Source: Anaerobacillus sp. | GTDB lineage: Bacteria > Bacillota > Bacilli > Bacillales_H > Anaerobacillaceae | DNA length: 12,232 nt | Assembly: GCA_007120055.1 (NCBI GenBank) | Contig: SKOL01000026.1 | Location: 1 to 12,232 of the forward strand | Reading direction: 5' to 3' | Part shown: piece after piece, positions 5,069 to 12,232 of the stretch | How positions within the stretch are numbered: the first letter of the stretch is position 1 | How the letters are laid out: every line of letters begins with the position of its first letter | Position numbers and translations under genes: made by a program | Notes under the pieces: model-generated | The model's database searches: none | The model's input: the letters and a program-made list of their open reading frames with translations, nothing else | What the model was told of the DNA's origin: nothing

Positions 5069-5959
5069 GTGATTAAATCTTTAAAGCGGGAATCGACGTG
5101 GGGCTATCTCTTTTCCTTACCTTGGATTCTGTATTTTTTAATTTTCCTATCGTATCCAATGTTTTTAGCGATCAAGATGAGTTTTCAAGATGTGAACGTG
5201 ATTGAACCACACAAAGCTCAATTTGTCGGAATTGGAAATTGGGTAAAAGGAATACAAGATCCGCTATTTTGGCAATCGATTTTCAATATTATTTATAACC
5301 AGTCAATCTTTATTTTTCTTACGTTTGTTATTTCACTTGGACTAGCCTTGTTGTTAAAAGAGGTATCTAAAGGGGCAGCATTCTTTCGTACCATTTACTT
5401 TTTACCTGTAGTAACCTCTATTGCAGCTGCTATGATTATCTTTGAATTTTTAGCAAGTCCAAATGGACCAGTACAGCATGCTTTATTACAAATGAATTTA
5501 ATAAGTAACCCGGTTTATTGGACATTTGAAAAGTGGTTACCGATGCCAATGTTAGCTGTATTTAATAGCTGGAAATGGTTTGCGATTCAAATGATTATTT
5601 TATTAGGTGGAATGCTTTCTATAGACAGACAACTATACGAGGCAGCTAAGGTTGACGGTGCAAGCTGGTTGACACAGTTTTGGAAAATAACATTACCTAT
5701 GTTAAAACCACAAATTTTATTTGTTATGACAATGAACGTGATTAATGGTATGCAAATGTTTACAGAAGTATTCATGATCTTTGACTTACAAGGTGGACCT
5801 CATAATGCTGGATTAACACCTGTTCTTTATTTATATAAACAAGGTTTTGATGAAATGTCTATGGGCTATGCATCAACGATTGGTTTACTTCTTGCGATTG
5901 TGATTTTAATCTTAACGACAATACAATGGTTGCTTATTAATCGCAACGAAGATGAGTAA
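5069..5959 (+). CDS. ABC sugar importer permease, MalF/LacF-like
   Basis: This is one of two membrane subunits forming the translocation channel. I chose GTG 5069 (296 residues) because GGAAGGGA at 5055-5062 is a good ribosome site at the right spacing; a TTG at 5048 in frame would include that site inside the gene. The protein shows six hydrophobic segments: WGYLFSLPWILYFLIFLSYP; IIYNQSIFIFLTFVISLGLA; FLPVVTSIAAAMIIFEFLA; a segment around MLAVFNSWKWFAIQMIILL; ILFVMTMNVINGMQMF; and the last at IGLLLAIVILILTTIQWLL. The cytoplasmic EAA loop is clear: EAAKVDGASWLTQFWKITLP with Glu191, where the ATPase docks. The signature 'DLQGGPHNAGLTPVLYLYKQGF' is typical of sugar MalF-type permeases. No ATPase gene is in the operon, so an MsmX-like shared ATPase elsewhere must energise it. 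It is followed by the second permease only 11 bases later. Confidence 0.92.
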   Translation: MIKSLKRESTWGYLFSLPWILYFLIFLSYPMFLAIKMSFQDVNVIEPHKAQFVGIGNWVKGIQDPLFWQSIFNIIYNQSIFIFLTFVISLGLALLLKEVSKGAAFFRTIYFLPVVTSIAAAMIIFEFLASPNGPVQHALLQMNLISNPVYWTFEKWLPMPMLAVFNSWKWFAIQMIILLGGMLSIDRQLYEAAKVDGASWLTQFWKITLPMLKPQILFVMTMNVINGMQMFTEVFMIFDLQGGPHNAGLTPVLYLYKQGFDEMSMGYASTIGLLLAIVILILTTIQWLLINRNEDE

Positions 5960-5970
5960 AGGAGGTTTGC

Positions 5971-6813
5971 ATGATGGCGAGCTTTTCACTGAAACGAAAG
6001 AAAGATCTTTCGAAACTATTAATTTATTTGTTATTAACTATTGGTGCCGTTGTGGTAATGTATCCGTTTGTTTTTATGGTATTAAACTCATTTAAAACAG
6101 GTACAGAAATCATGCATCATCCAATGGCTTTACCAAATGAATGGACTTTAATTGGATATATTAAAGTTTTTACAACATTAAATATAGGTGTACTTTTCAA
6201 AAACAGTTTAATTATTGCAGTTAGTGTAACAATATTAAACGTTATTTTAAATTCTATGGTCGCTTACGCGATAAGTAAGCTAAAGTTTAAAGGCCGAGAC
6301 CTTATTTTTAAAGTAGTTTTAGGGTCAATGATGATTCCTGCAATTTTACTATTAATCCCAACTTACTCTATGTTATATGGCTTTGGTTGGATCAACACTT
6401 ATAAAGTTATGATTATTCCTGTCGCAGTAAGTGCGTATAATATTTTCTTAATTCGTCAGTTTATGACGCAAATTCCAACGGCATATTTAGAAGCTGCTAG
6501 GGTTGATGGGGCTAATGAATTTCAAATTTATTGGAAAATCGTTGTTCCTATGGCAAAGCCGGTTTTAGCAACAGTGGCTATTTTAACATTCATGAATAGC
6601 TGGAATGACTTATTTATGGCACTTTTATATTTACGTGATGAGTCTATGTATACACTGCAGCTTGGACTTTACACTTTTAAAACAACGATACCTGGTCAAT
6701 TTTTAGAACAACTATGGGCAGCAACTACATTAGTAACAGTACCAGTTGTTGGGGTTTTTATTTTTCTACAACGATACTTTATTGAAGCATTCTCAGGCGT
6801 AGGCTTGAAGTAA
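5971..6813 (+). CDS. ABC sugar importer permease, MalG/LacG-like
   Basis: Second channel subunit, pairing with the MalF-like protein. AAAGGAGG (5958-5965) begins inside the previous stop region. ATG 5971 and ATG 5974 are both possible; the second has better spacing, and the difference is one residue. Length is 280, normal for MalG-type proteins. The N-terminus is basic (SFSLKRKKDLSK), and hydrophobic segments start at LLIYLLLTIGAVVVMYPFVFMVLNSFK, the standard opening. The EAA loop is EAARVDGANEFQIYWKIVVP with Glu174. The protein ends in VPVVGVFIFLQRYFIEAFSGVGLK; the 'QRYFIxG/AxxxGxxK' ending is a hallmark of the subfamily. Transcription and translation are tightly coupled with the preceding gene. 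Confidence 0.93.
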   Translation: MMASFSLKRKKDLSKLLIYLLLTIGAVVVMYPFVFMVLNSFKTGTEIMHHPMALPNEWTLIGYIKVFTTLNIGVLFKNSLIIAVSVTILNVILNSMVAYAISKLKFKGRDLIFKVVLGSMMIPAILLLIPTYSMLYGFGWINTYKVMIIPVAVSAYNIFLIRQFMTQIPTAYLEAARVDGANEFQIYWKIVVPMAKPVLATVAILTFMNSWNDLFMALLYLRDESMYTLQLGLYTFKTTIPGQFLEQLWAATTLVTVPVVGVFIFLQRYFIEAFSGVGLK

Positions 6814-6825
6814 GGGGGAGAGATA

Positions 6826-7347
6826 ATGAAGAAAGTTATTATAACTGGGGTTACTGTTATAATCAGTTTTGTTTTCATTTATAGCCTTGTCTGGTTTGAA
6901 AGTTATCAAAACTCTCTTGCTTTTTACGATCAAGCCACAGAAAATTTTGAGGCGGAACAATACGGTTTAGCGCTTAAAGGTGGAGACGATTTTGACCGAG
7001 AAGTCGGAGAATATGTCTACACAGGTGGATATGAACAAGTTTTAGCAGCGTGGTCAAATAAGTGGGCGATTCCTAAGCCATCAGTATATTATCAAGCAGA
7101 AGATAGAATTAATGAGATTATATATGAAAAGTTAACAGCAGACGAAGGGTTTGCCCTTTTTCAACAATATTTTAGATCGAGCAATCGTCATTTACCTGAA
7201 ATTCTTATCCAAACTGGAAAACTTTATATCGAAACTGGAGAGTACGGTAAAGCTGAAGCAGTTTTTCAACTGGCAATTGACGCCTTCGGTAGAAATGAAG
7301 GAATTAGAAACGAAGCAGAAGAACAACTGTCACTGATGAATAACTAG
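6826..7347 (+). CDS. Membrane-anchored TPR-like protein of the sugar operon, function unknown
   Basis: A 173-residue protein starting at ATG 6826 behind AAGGGGGAG, 12 bases after the second permease. Residues 4-24 form one transmembrane helix (VIITGVTVIISFVFIYSLVWF) with lysines before it. The rest is therefore likely outside the membrane, as there is no lipobox or obvious cleavage site. Residues about 30-52 (AFYDQATENFEAEQYGLALKG) and about 122-155 (LPEILIQTGKLYIETGEYGKAEAVFQLAIDAF) have the spacing of tetratricopeptide repeats. A Trp/Tyr-rich stretch lies between them. I do not recognise a named family. Its position between importer and enzymes suggests an accessory of import or assembly of the transporter, or a partner for the next membrane protein; this is inference only. 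Confidence 0.85.
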   Translation: MKKVIITGVTVIISFVFIYSLVWFESYQNSLAFYDQATENFEAEQYGLALKGGDDFDREVGEYVYTGGYEQVLAAWSNKWAIPKPSVYYQAEDRINEIIYEKLTADEGFALFQQYFRSSNRHLPEILIQTGKLYIETGEYGKAEAVFQLAIDAFGRNEGIRNEAEEQLSLMNN

Positions 7348-7393
7348 AGTATCTGGTCGAAAATATAAAAAAGATAAAGGGATGAGTTTTGAG

Positions 7394-8002
7394 ATGAAAG
7401 GCTTTTATGAATCTGCATTCAAAGAAAAGTTAGATATAATTACAGAGTTTTGGCTTTTAAATGTATTGTGGATCATTTTATGCCTACCAGTAATAACGCT
7501 TCCCCCAGCTACTTTTGCTCTTTATCATGTTTTGTATAAATGGGTGAAAGGAGAAGGTAGCGGGTTGTCCAAAGAGTTCTTTTATGGCTTTAAAGAATAT
7601 TTCTTTAGAAGTTATCTACTTTTCTTTGGCTGGGGACTTCTTGCAACATCGGCTTATTACTATTATTCAATAGTAATAAGTGATGCAAATAATGAATTTG
7701 CTAATGTTGGGATGGTAATTACAATTTTACTGTTAGTTCTTTCATTCATGTTATATATATATATCATCCCATTTAATGTGATGTTAGAAACTTCGTTTAA
7801 GAAGACAATAGCTTTAAGTGTCATGTTTGCAGTGAAAAACCTCGGATTGACTTTTATGCTTTCATTTCTACTATTAGTTACTGCACTATTTGTATTTTTG
7901 TTACCTTATTTAGCAATTTTAGCATTCATACCTACGATCATTTACTTTCAAAATTGGTTAATATACCGCCGAGTTTTGAGTGAAAAAGAACGATTAATTT
8001 GA
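7394..8002 (+). CDS. DUF624 (YesL-type) integral membrane protein
   Basis: About 202 residues with multiple hydrophobic helices: FWLLNVLWIILCLPVITLPPATFALYHV; SYLLFFGWGLLATSAYYYYSIVI; VGMVITILLLVLSFMLYIYIIPFNVM; and a long pair at LGLTFMLSFLLLVTALFVFLLPYLAILAFIPTIIYF. The N-terminal pattern WLLNVLWxxxxLPVxTxxPATxALY, then KYxKGE-like KWVKGEG, is characteristic of the DUF624/YesL family found in Gram-positive glycan operons (for example the Bacillus subtilis yes locus); the usual length is about 200-210. I prefer ATG 7394 because AAAGGGATGAG lies properly upstream. ATG 7382 in the same frame is four codons earlier and overlaps that site. The biochemical role of the family is not known to me; it often sits beside LacI/AraC-type regulated ABC importers, as here. 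Confidence 0.88.
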   Translation: MKGFYESAFKEKLDIITEFWLLNVLWIILCLPVITLPPATFALYHVLYKWVKGEGSGLSKEFFYGFKEYFFRSYLLFFGWGLLATSAYYYYSIVISDANNEFANVGMVITILLLVLSFMLYIYIIPFNVMLETSFKKTIALSVMFAVKNLGLTFMLSFLLLVTALFVFLLPYLAILAFIPTIIYFQNWLIYRRVLSEKERLI

Positions 8003-8010
8003 TAATCGTT
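7989..8010 (+). promoter_or_regulatory. Hairpin over the stop codon of the DUF624 gene
   Basis: AACGATTA (7989-7996) and TAATCGTT (8003-8010) form a perfect 8-bp stem whose loop contains the TGA stop codon. No run of T follows, so it is not a terminator. It might stabilise or mark an mRNA processing point before the enzyme genes. It could also be chance. Confidence 0.45.
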
Positions 8011-8051
8011 ACGGTTGATCTTCAAAGACATAAGACTTGGAGGAATAAAAA

Positions 8052-10217
8052 GTGAACGAAAATAGACTAAACGATTTAATAGAACAAATGACATTAGACG
8101 AAAAAATAGGCCAGCTAATGCAATTAGCCACTCCTTTTTTCGAAGGGGCAGAATCGGAAGGGCAAATAACGGGTCCTTTAGCTGGGCTCGGTTTAAATAA
8201 AGAAGAAATAACGAACAGTGGTTCAGTTCTTGGGGCGTCTGGAGCAAAAGAAGTCATTAATATCCAACAAGCCCATTTGAAAAATAATCGCCTTCAAATT
8301 CCGTTACTTTTCATGGCAGATATTGTACATGGCTATAAAACTATTTTTCCAGTACCGCTAGCAATAGGTTGCTCTTGGGATTTAGGTCTAGCAGAAAAAA
8401 GTTCCGAAGTCGCAGCGAAAGAAGCATCTGTATCAGGAGTTCATGTAACATTTGCTCCAATGGTGGATTTAGTACGTGATCCACGTTGGGGACGAGTCAT
8501 GGAGTCTACAGGCGAAGATTCATATTTGAATAGTCTTTTTGCAAAAGCTTTTGTACGTGGATTTCAAGGAAAGGATTTTCAAAATGAGAGTCATCGTGTA
8601 GCAGCTTGTGTGAAGCACTTTGCAGCTTATGGTGCGCCAGAAGGTGGTCGTGACTACAATACGGTTAATATGTCGGAAAGAGAATTACGAGAAACATACT
8701 TACCGGCTTATAAAGCTGCCCTTGATGAAGGTTGCGAAATGGTGATGACTGCATTTAATACAGTTGATGGAATCCCTGCTACAGGAAACAAACGTTTAAT
8801 GCGAGACTTGTTACGAGATGAGTGGAATTTTGATGGTGTCATTATTTCCGACTGGGGCGCTGTAAAAGAAATGATTCCACACGGTGTTGCTGCAAATGAA
8901 GCAGAAGCGGCTTTAAAAGGTATTGAAGCCGGAGTGGATATTGAAATGATGACTTCTTGCTATGTAAAAAACTTAAAAGAATTAATAGAGAATGGATCGG
9001 TTAATGGAGATTTAATTAACGAATCGGTTCTTCGAATTTTGAAATTAAAAGAAAAACTAGGGTTATTTGAAAATCCAAATCGCGAAGCGAGTGAAGAGTT
9101 AGAAGATAAGTTCGTAATGAGTGCAGAACATCGTAAAGCGGCTCATGAACTAGCAACAAAATCTTGTGTTCTACTAAAAAATGAACATGTACTCCCGCTA
9201 AAAGAACAGCAGAAAATTGCCTTGATTGGTCCATTTGCAGATAACGGAGATATTTTAGGGCCGTGGTCTTGGGCAGGCTCTAAAGAAGATGCGGTAAAGT
9301 TAATCGATGGCTTTAAAATGAAGCTAGATCAAAGTAACCTTTTGACAGCTAAAGGAGCTGACATTGAGTCAATTACAAAGCAGCAACTACAAGAAGCGGT
9401 TCAAGTTGCCAATCAAGCAGATGTTATTGTTCTTGCGTTAGGTGAAGAATCAGATATGAGTGGAGAAGCCGGATCGCGAGCTGATATAAGGTTACCGGAA
9501 GCTCAGCTTGAACTGATCTCAAAACTTAAAAAGTTAAATAAACCAATCGTATCCGTTTTATTTAATGGGCGTCCTCTTGATTTACATGGTGTGGTTGAAC
9601 ATTCAGATGCAATACTCGAAGCATGGTTTCCAGGAACAGAAGGAGGAGCAGCTATCGCTGATTTGCTTTATGGTGATGTGAATCCATCTGGGCGATTAAC
9701 AATGTCTTTCCCTTATTCGGTAGGGCAAGTACCCGTTTACTATAACCACTTTAATACAGGACGTCCAAAAGATGCACCTGATGCCCAAGTACGTTATGTT
9801 TCGCAATACTTAGACATTCCAAATGAGCCACTATTTCCGTTTGGTTTCGGTCTTAGCTATACAAACTTCTCTTATAGTGACTTATCTATATCTAAAGAAT
9901 CTATGACGGCAAATGAACCGATTTTTATTTCGGTCAAAGTACAAAACACTGGTGATCGTTCAGGAGAAGAAGTCGTGCAGTTGTATGTTAGAGATGTAGC
10001 AGCAGAGGTAGCTCGTCCTTTAAAAGAACTAAAAGGATATGAAAAAATCGAACTAGCGCCTGGAGAGGAAGAAACAGTTACTTTTACATTGACTGAGGAA
10101 AGCCTTCGTTATCATCATGCAAATCTTGAATTTAAGAGTGATAAAGGAGATTTTATTGCTTATGTAGGATCAAATAGCCAAAAAGTACAGGCGGTAAGTT
10201 TTAAACTAGAGAAATAA
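8052..10217 (+). CDS. GH3 beta-glucosidase, cytoplasmic (BglX-like architecture)
   Basis: Hydrolyses the terminal beta-linked glucose from imported oligosaccharides, with retention of configuration. GTG start at 8052 follows GGAGG near 8040; 721 residues and no signal peptide, so it acts in the cytoplasm. Domain order: TIM-barrel-like domain to about residue 330 (EQMTLDEKIGQLMQ, VTFAPMVDLVRDPRWGRVMEST, CVKHFAAYGAPEGGRDYN); an alpha/beta sandwich (ATKSCVLLKNEHVLPL, KIALIGPFAD, VIVLALGEESDMSGEAGSR, GGAAIADLLYGDVNPSGRL); and a C-terminal fibronectin-III-like domain (about 615-715: FISVKVQNTGDRSGEEVVQL, RPLKELKGYEKIELAPGE). The nucleophile is Asp267 in VIISDWGA and the acid/base is probably Glu472 in DMSGEAGSR. 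All key residues are present. In Listeria innocua a GH3 enzyme next to a GH94 phosphorylase acts on beta-1,2-linked glucooligosaccharides. Specificity here cannot be read from sequence alone. Confidence 0.95.
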   Translation: MNENRLNDLIEQMTLDEKIGQLMQLATPFFEGAESEGQITGPLAGLGLNKEEITNSGSVLGASGAKEVINIQQAHLKNNRLQIPLLFMADIVHGYKTIFPVPLAIGCSWDLGLAEKSSEVAAKEASVSGVHVTFAPMVDLVRDPRWGRVMESTGEDSYLNSLFAKAFVRGFQGKDFQNESHRVAACVKHFAAYGAPEGGRDYNTVNMSERELRETYLPAYKAALDEGCEMVMTAFNTVDGIPATGNKRLMRDLLRDEWNFDGVIISDWGAVKEMIPHGVAANEAEAALKGIEAGVDIEMMTSCYVKNLKELIENGSVNGDLINESVLRILKLKEKLGLFENPNREASEELEDKFVMSAEHRKAAHELATKSCVLLKNEHVLPLKEQQKIALIGPFADNGDILGPWSWAGSKEDAVKLIDGFKMKLDQSNLLTAKGADIESITKQQLQEAVQVANQADVIVLALGEESDMSGEAGSRADIRLPEAQLELISKLKKLNKPIVSVLFNGRPLDLHGVVEHSDAILEAWFPGTEGGAAIADLLYGDVNPSGRLTMSFPYSVGQVPVYYNHFNTGRPKDAPDAQVRYVSQYLDIPNEPLFPFGFGLSYTNFSYSDLSISKESMTANEPIFISVKVQNTGDRSGEEVVQLYVRDVAAEVARPLKELKGYEKIELAPGEEETVTFTLTEESLRYHHANLEFKSDKGDFIAYVGSNSQKVQAVSFKLEK

Positions 10218-10236
10218 ACAAATGGGGGAGACAACA

Positions 10237-12232
10237 ATGGCAACAAAAAACACTCAAATTACAGCAGGTGACTATTGTTTCACCTTTTTAAATAGTGGGG
10301 ATATATTTGAAGCAACCCACCATAATACTTTAATTAACCAATGGTTATCGAATTCAATAGACGGGTCTTTAAATAACATTTATTTAAGGATACACCATTT
10401 AGGAGAGATTAAGGTAACACCACTATTAGGTATTCATTCAAATAGTAATGTCTATTTCTCGGAAAACCAAGTTATTTATGATGGGACGTTCGAGGGAATA
10501 GAGTACCAAGTCGTTTTTCATTTAACTGAACAAGGAATTTGGTTTTGGGACGTAAAGGTGAATGGTCAAGGTGTAGAAGTTGATCTTATTTATGGTCAAG
10601 ACGTAGGTATTGCTGATAAAGGAGCCGTTCGTACGAATGAAGCTTACCTATCTCAATATATTGATCATGCAGTTTTTGAAAATAATTCGAAAGGGTATGT
10701 TGTGTGCTCAAGACAAAATCAGCAACAGTCAGCTGGTTTCCCTTACTTACAACAAGGGGCACTAACGAAAACAGTAGGGTATTCCACAGATGGCTTCCAA
10801 TTCTTCGGTCTTTCATATAAAGAAACAAATGAGCTAGAAGTGATGCAAAGAGCATCACTCCCAAATGAAGTTTATCAATATGAATTCGCTTATACAGGGC
10901 TACAAACAGAAAGAGTTTTCCTTGATAGTGAAAAACAGTTTGTTTTTTATGGATTATTTAAGGAAGATCATCCAAATGCGATAACATCTTTAGAGTTTAA
11001 CGATGAAGTACAAAGTGCGTGGGAACGTTTAGAAGCGAAAAGTTTCGACAAAAACTCTGTAGTTGAAAAAGTTCATTTGTCTCCGTCGATTGGAAAGCCA
11101 TTAAAAACAATCAACATCGAAAAGGAAGAATTAGAAGAACTGTTTCCAAATCGCCTTCAAGAAGAATGGAAAGATGAGAACCTCTTATCATTTTTTACAG
11201 ATACGTATGAGCACGTCGTATTAAAAGAAAAAGAGATGGTTTTGGAACGTCCACACGGACACATATTAATGAGTGGGCAAAATGATCAATTAAAAGAAAA
11301 TACGATCACAACTACATCTTATATGTATGGAATTTTTAACTCGCAGCTTGTTGTAGGAAACACATCTTTTAACAAAATGTTAACAAATGCTCGTAATGCC
11401 TTAAACGTTATGAAAACATCGGGGCAGCGTATTTATGTAGAAATTGAAGGAACTTATCATTTACTTACAATGCCTTCTCTGTTTGAAATAGGCTTTAACT
11501 ATGCACGTTGGTATTATAAAACAGACGAAGAAACGTTCATTATTTCTAATTTTACAACGGTTGATACAGCAGAAGTTCAGTTAGAAGTTCGTGCAAAGAG
11601 CGGGAAACAATATCGTTATTTAGTAACGAATCAAGTTTCTATGAACAACAATGAATATGAGGTACCGTATCAAATCAATAGAGATGATAATATCATTTCA
11701 ATTTTTGCAGACGGACAATCTGACAGTGCTAATGTATACCCTAATTTAGCATATCGTATAAATATTGAAGGTGCTGATTACTCTTTAACAGATGAGACGA
11801 TTCTCGTACCTAATATTGTTCCGGATTCAGCGGCAATGTTCGTACTAGAGTTAAGTGCAACAAGTGAATGGGTTATGACGGTACAAGGTGTTCTTCATGG
11901 TGAAACCTTACCGGTAGCGAAGAAAAATATCGATACAGAAATTGAAAGATATCGAGATTTTTACCGCGAAGTCATGAACGGTTTCCAATTATCACAATGT
12001 GGTAATGGATCAGAAGAATTAGAGAAAGTGAATTCTCTTGCCTGGTGGTATACGCATAATATGTTAGTCCATTACTCTGTACCGCATGGTCTTGAACAGT
12101 ACGGTGGGGCCGCTTGGGGAACTCGTGATGTTTGCCAAGGTCCGACAGAGTACTTTATGGCAACGCAAAAATATAACAGTGTCAAAGAGATTATAAAAAC
12201 GGTTTATTCTCATCAATATGAGGATGACGGTA
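10237..12232 (+). CDS. GH94 beta-glucan phosphorylase, probably 1,2-beta-oligoglucan phosphorylase; 3' end outside window
   Basis: Would split beta-glucooligosaccharides with phosphate to alpha-glucose-1-phosphate, saving ATP compared with hydrolysis. ATG 10237 follows GGGGGAG (10224-10230), 19 bases after the GH3 stop. The frame is open for 665 codons to the window end, so the protein is partial and of the long type (over 1,000 residues expected). The N-terminal part is beta-sandwich-like (SNSIDGSLNNIYLRIHHLGE, WFWDVKVNGQGVEVDLIYGQ, DVGIADKGAVRTNEAYLSQY, GFPYLQQGALTKTVGYSTDG). The start of the (alpha/alpha)6 barrel carries GGAAWGTRDVCQGPTEYF. Asp631 in this RDxxQ block corresponds to the subsite -1 sugar-binding Asp of GH94; the general acid should follow about 100 residues later, beyond the window. 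No signal peptide, so it is cytoplasmic. The sequence recalls Listeria SOGP and the phosphorylase-like C-terminus of cyclic beta-1,2-glucan synthases. Laminaribiose or cellodextrin activity is less likely. Confidence 0.92.
   Translation, partial: MATKNTQITAGDYCFTFLNSGDIFEATHHNTLINQWLSNSIDGSLNNIYLRIHHLGEIKVTPLLGIHSNSNVYFSENQVIYDGTFEGIEYQVVFHLTEQGIWFWDVKVNGQGVEVDLIYGQDVGIADKGAVRTNEAYLSQYIDHAVFENNSKGYVVCSRQNQQQSAGFPYLQQGALTKTVGYSTDGFQFFGLSYKETNELEVMQRASLPNEVYQYEFAYTGLQTERVFLDSEKQFVFYGLFKEDHPNAITSLEFNDEVQSAWERLEAKSFDKNSVVEKVHLSPSIGKPLKTINIEKEELEELFPNRLQEEWKDENLLSFFTDTYEHVVLKEKEMVLERPHGHILMSGQNDQLKENTITTTSYMYGIFNSQLVVGNTSFNKMLTNARNALNVMKTSGQRIYVEIEGTYHLLTMPSLFEIGFNYARWYYKTDEETFIISNFTTVDTAEVQLEVRAKSGKQYRYLVTNQVSMNNNEYEVPYQINRDDNIISIFADGQSDSANVYPNLAYRINIEGADYSLTDETILVPNIVPDSAAMFVLELSATSEWVMTVQGVLHGETLPVAKKNIDTEIERYRDFYREVMNGFQLSQCGNGSEELEKVNSLAWWYTHNMLVHYSVPHGLEQYGGAAWGTRDVCQGPTEYFMATQKYNSVKEIIKTVYSHQYEDDG

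Noticed and set aside
7948..8257. Two minus-strand open frames across the DUF624/GH3 junction
   Set aside because: They lie opposite well-supported genes, have no ribosome sites and show no recognisable domains.
10586..10864. Minus-strand open frame of 92 codons inside the GH94 gene
   Set aside because: Antisense shadow of a conserved GH94 region; no independent evidence.
1..12232. CRISPR array, toxin-antitoxin or phage-defence system
   Set aside because: No regularly spaced direct repeats, no paired small toxin-antitoxin genes and no defence domains were seen on either strand.

Overview
The window looks like chromosomal DNA of a low-GC, AT-rich Firmicute, most likely a Bacillaceae species. 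The support is Gram-positive lipoproteins, strong AGGAGG-type ribosome sites, several GTG/TTG starts and compact same-strand operons. The acidic surface lipoprotein would fit an alkaliphilic or halotolerant bacillus, but that is an inference.

Left part (1-1764): a scrapyard of degraded accessory DNA. It holds the C-terminal tail of a membrane transporter, a tyrosine recombinase remnant broken by two frameshifts, a long inverted repeat, a minus-strand IS66 transposase remnant, and a DMT/EamA permease that has lost its 5' part. About 500 bases then have no convincing gene, but include a tRNA- or tmRNA-like 3' end and a strong terminator. Next come a small orphan lipoprotein gene (1765-2085) with its own terminator and a short GGGACGA hairpin repeat.

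Right part (about 2304-12232, running off the end): one plus-strand carbohydrate operon. A sigma-A promoter sits between two LacI-type operators that share 19 identical bases exactly 75 bp apart. The gene order is a LacI-family regulator, a sugar-binding lipoprotein, a hairpin-rich spacer, two MalF/MalG-type permeases, a TPR-like membrane-anchored protein, a DUF624/YesL-type membrane protein, a cytoplasmic GH3 beta-glucosidase and the first 665 codons of a long GH94 phosphorylase.

The SBP + permeases + GH3 + GH94 set, and the N-terminal sequence of the GH94 protein, match what I recall of the Listeria innocua locus for beta-1,2-glucooligosaccharides (sophorooligosaccharides). Proposed flow: the lipoprotein captures oligosaccharides, the two permeases import them using an ATPase encoded elsewhere (MsmX-like), and GH94 (phosphorolysis to glucose-1-phosphate) and GH3 (hydrolysis to glucose) degrade them in the cytoplasm. 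The regulator would control the whole operon and itself. The least explained parts are the two membrane proteins between the permeases and the enzymes, and the RNA hairpins in the leader and after the binding-protein gene.
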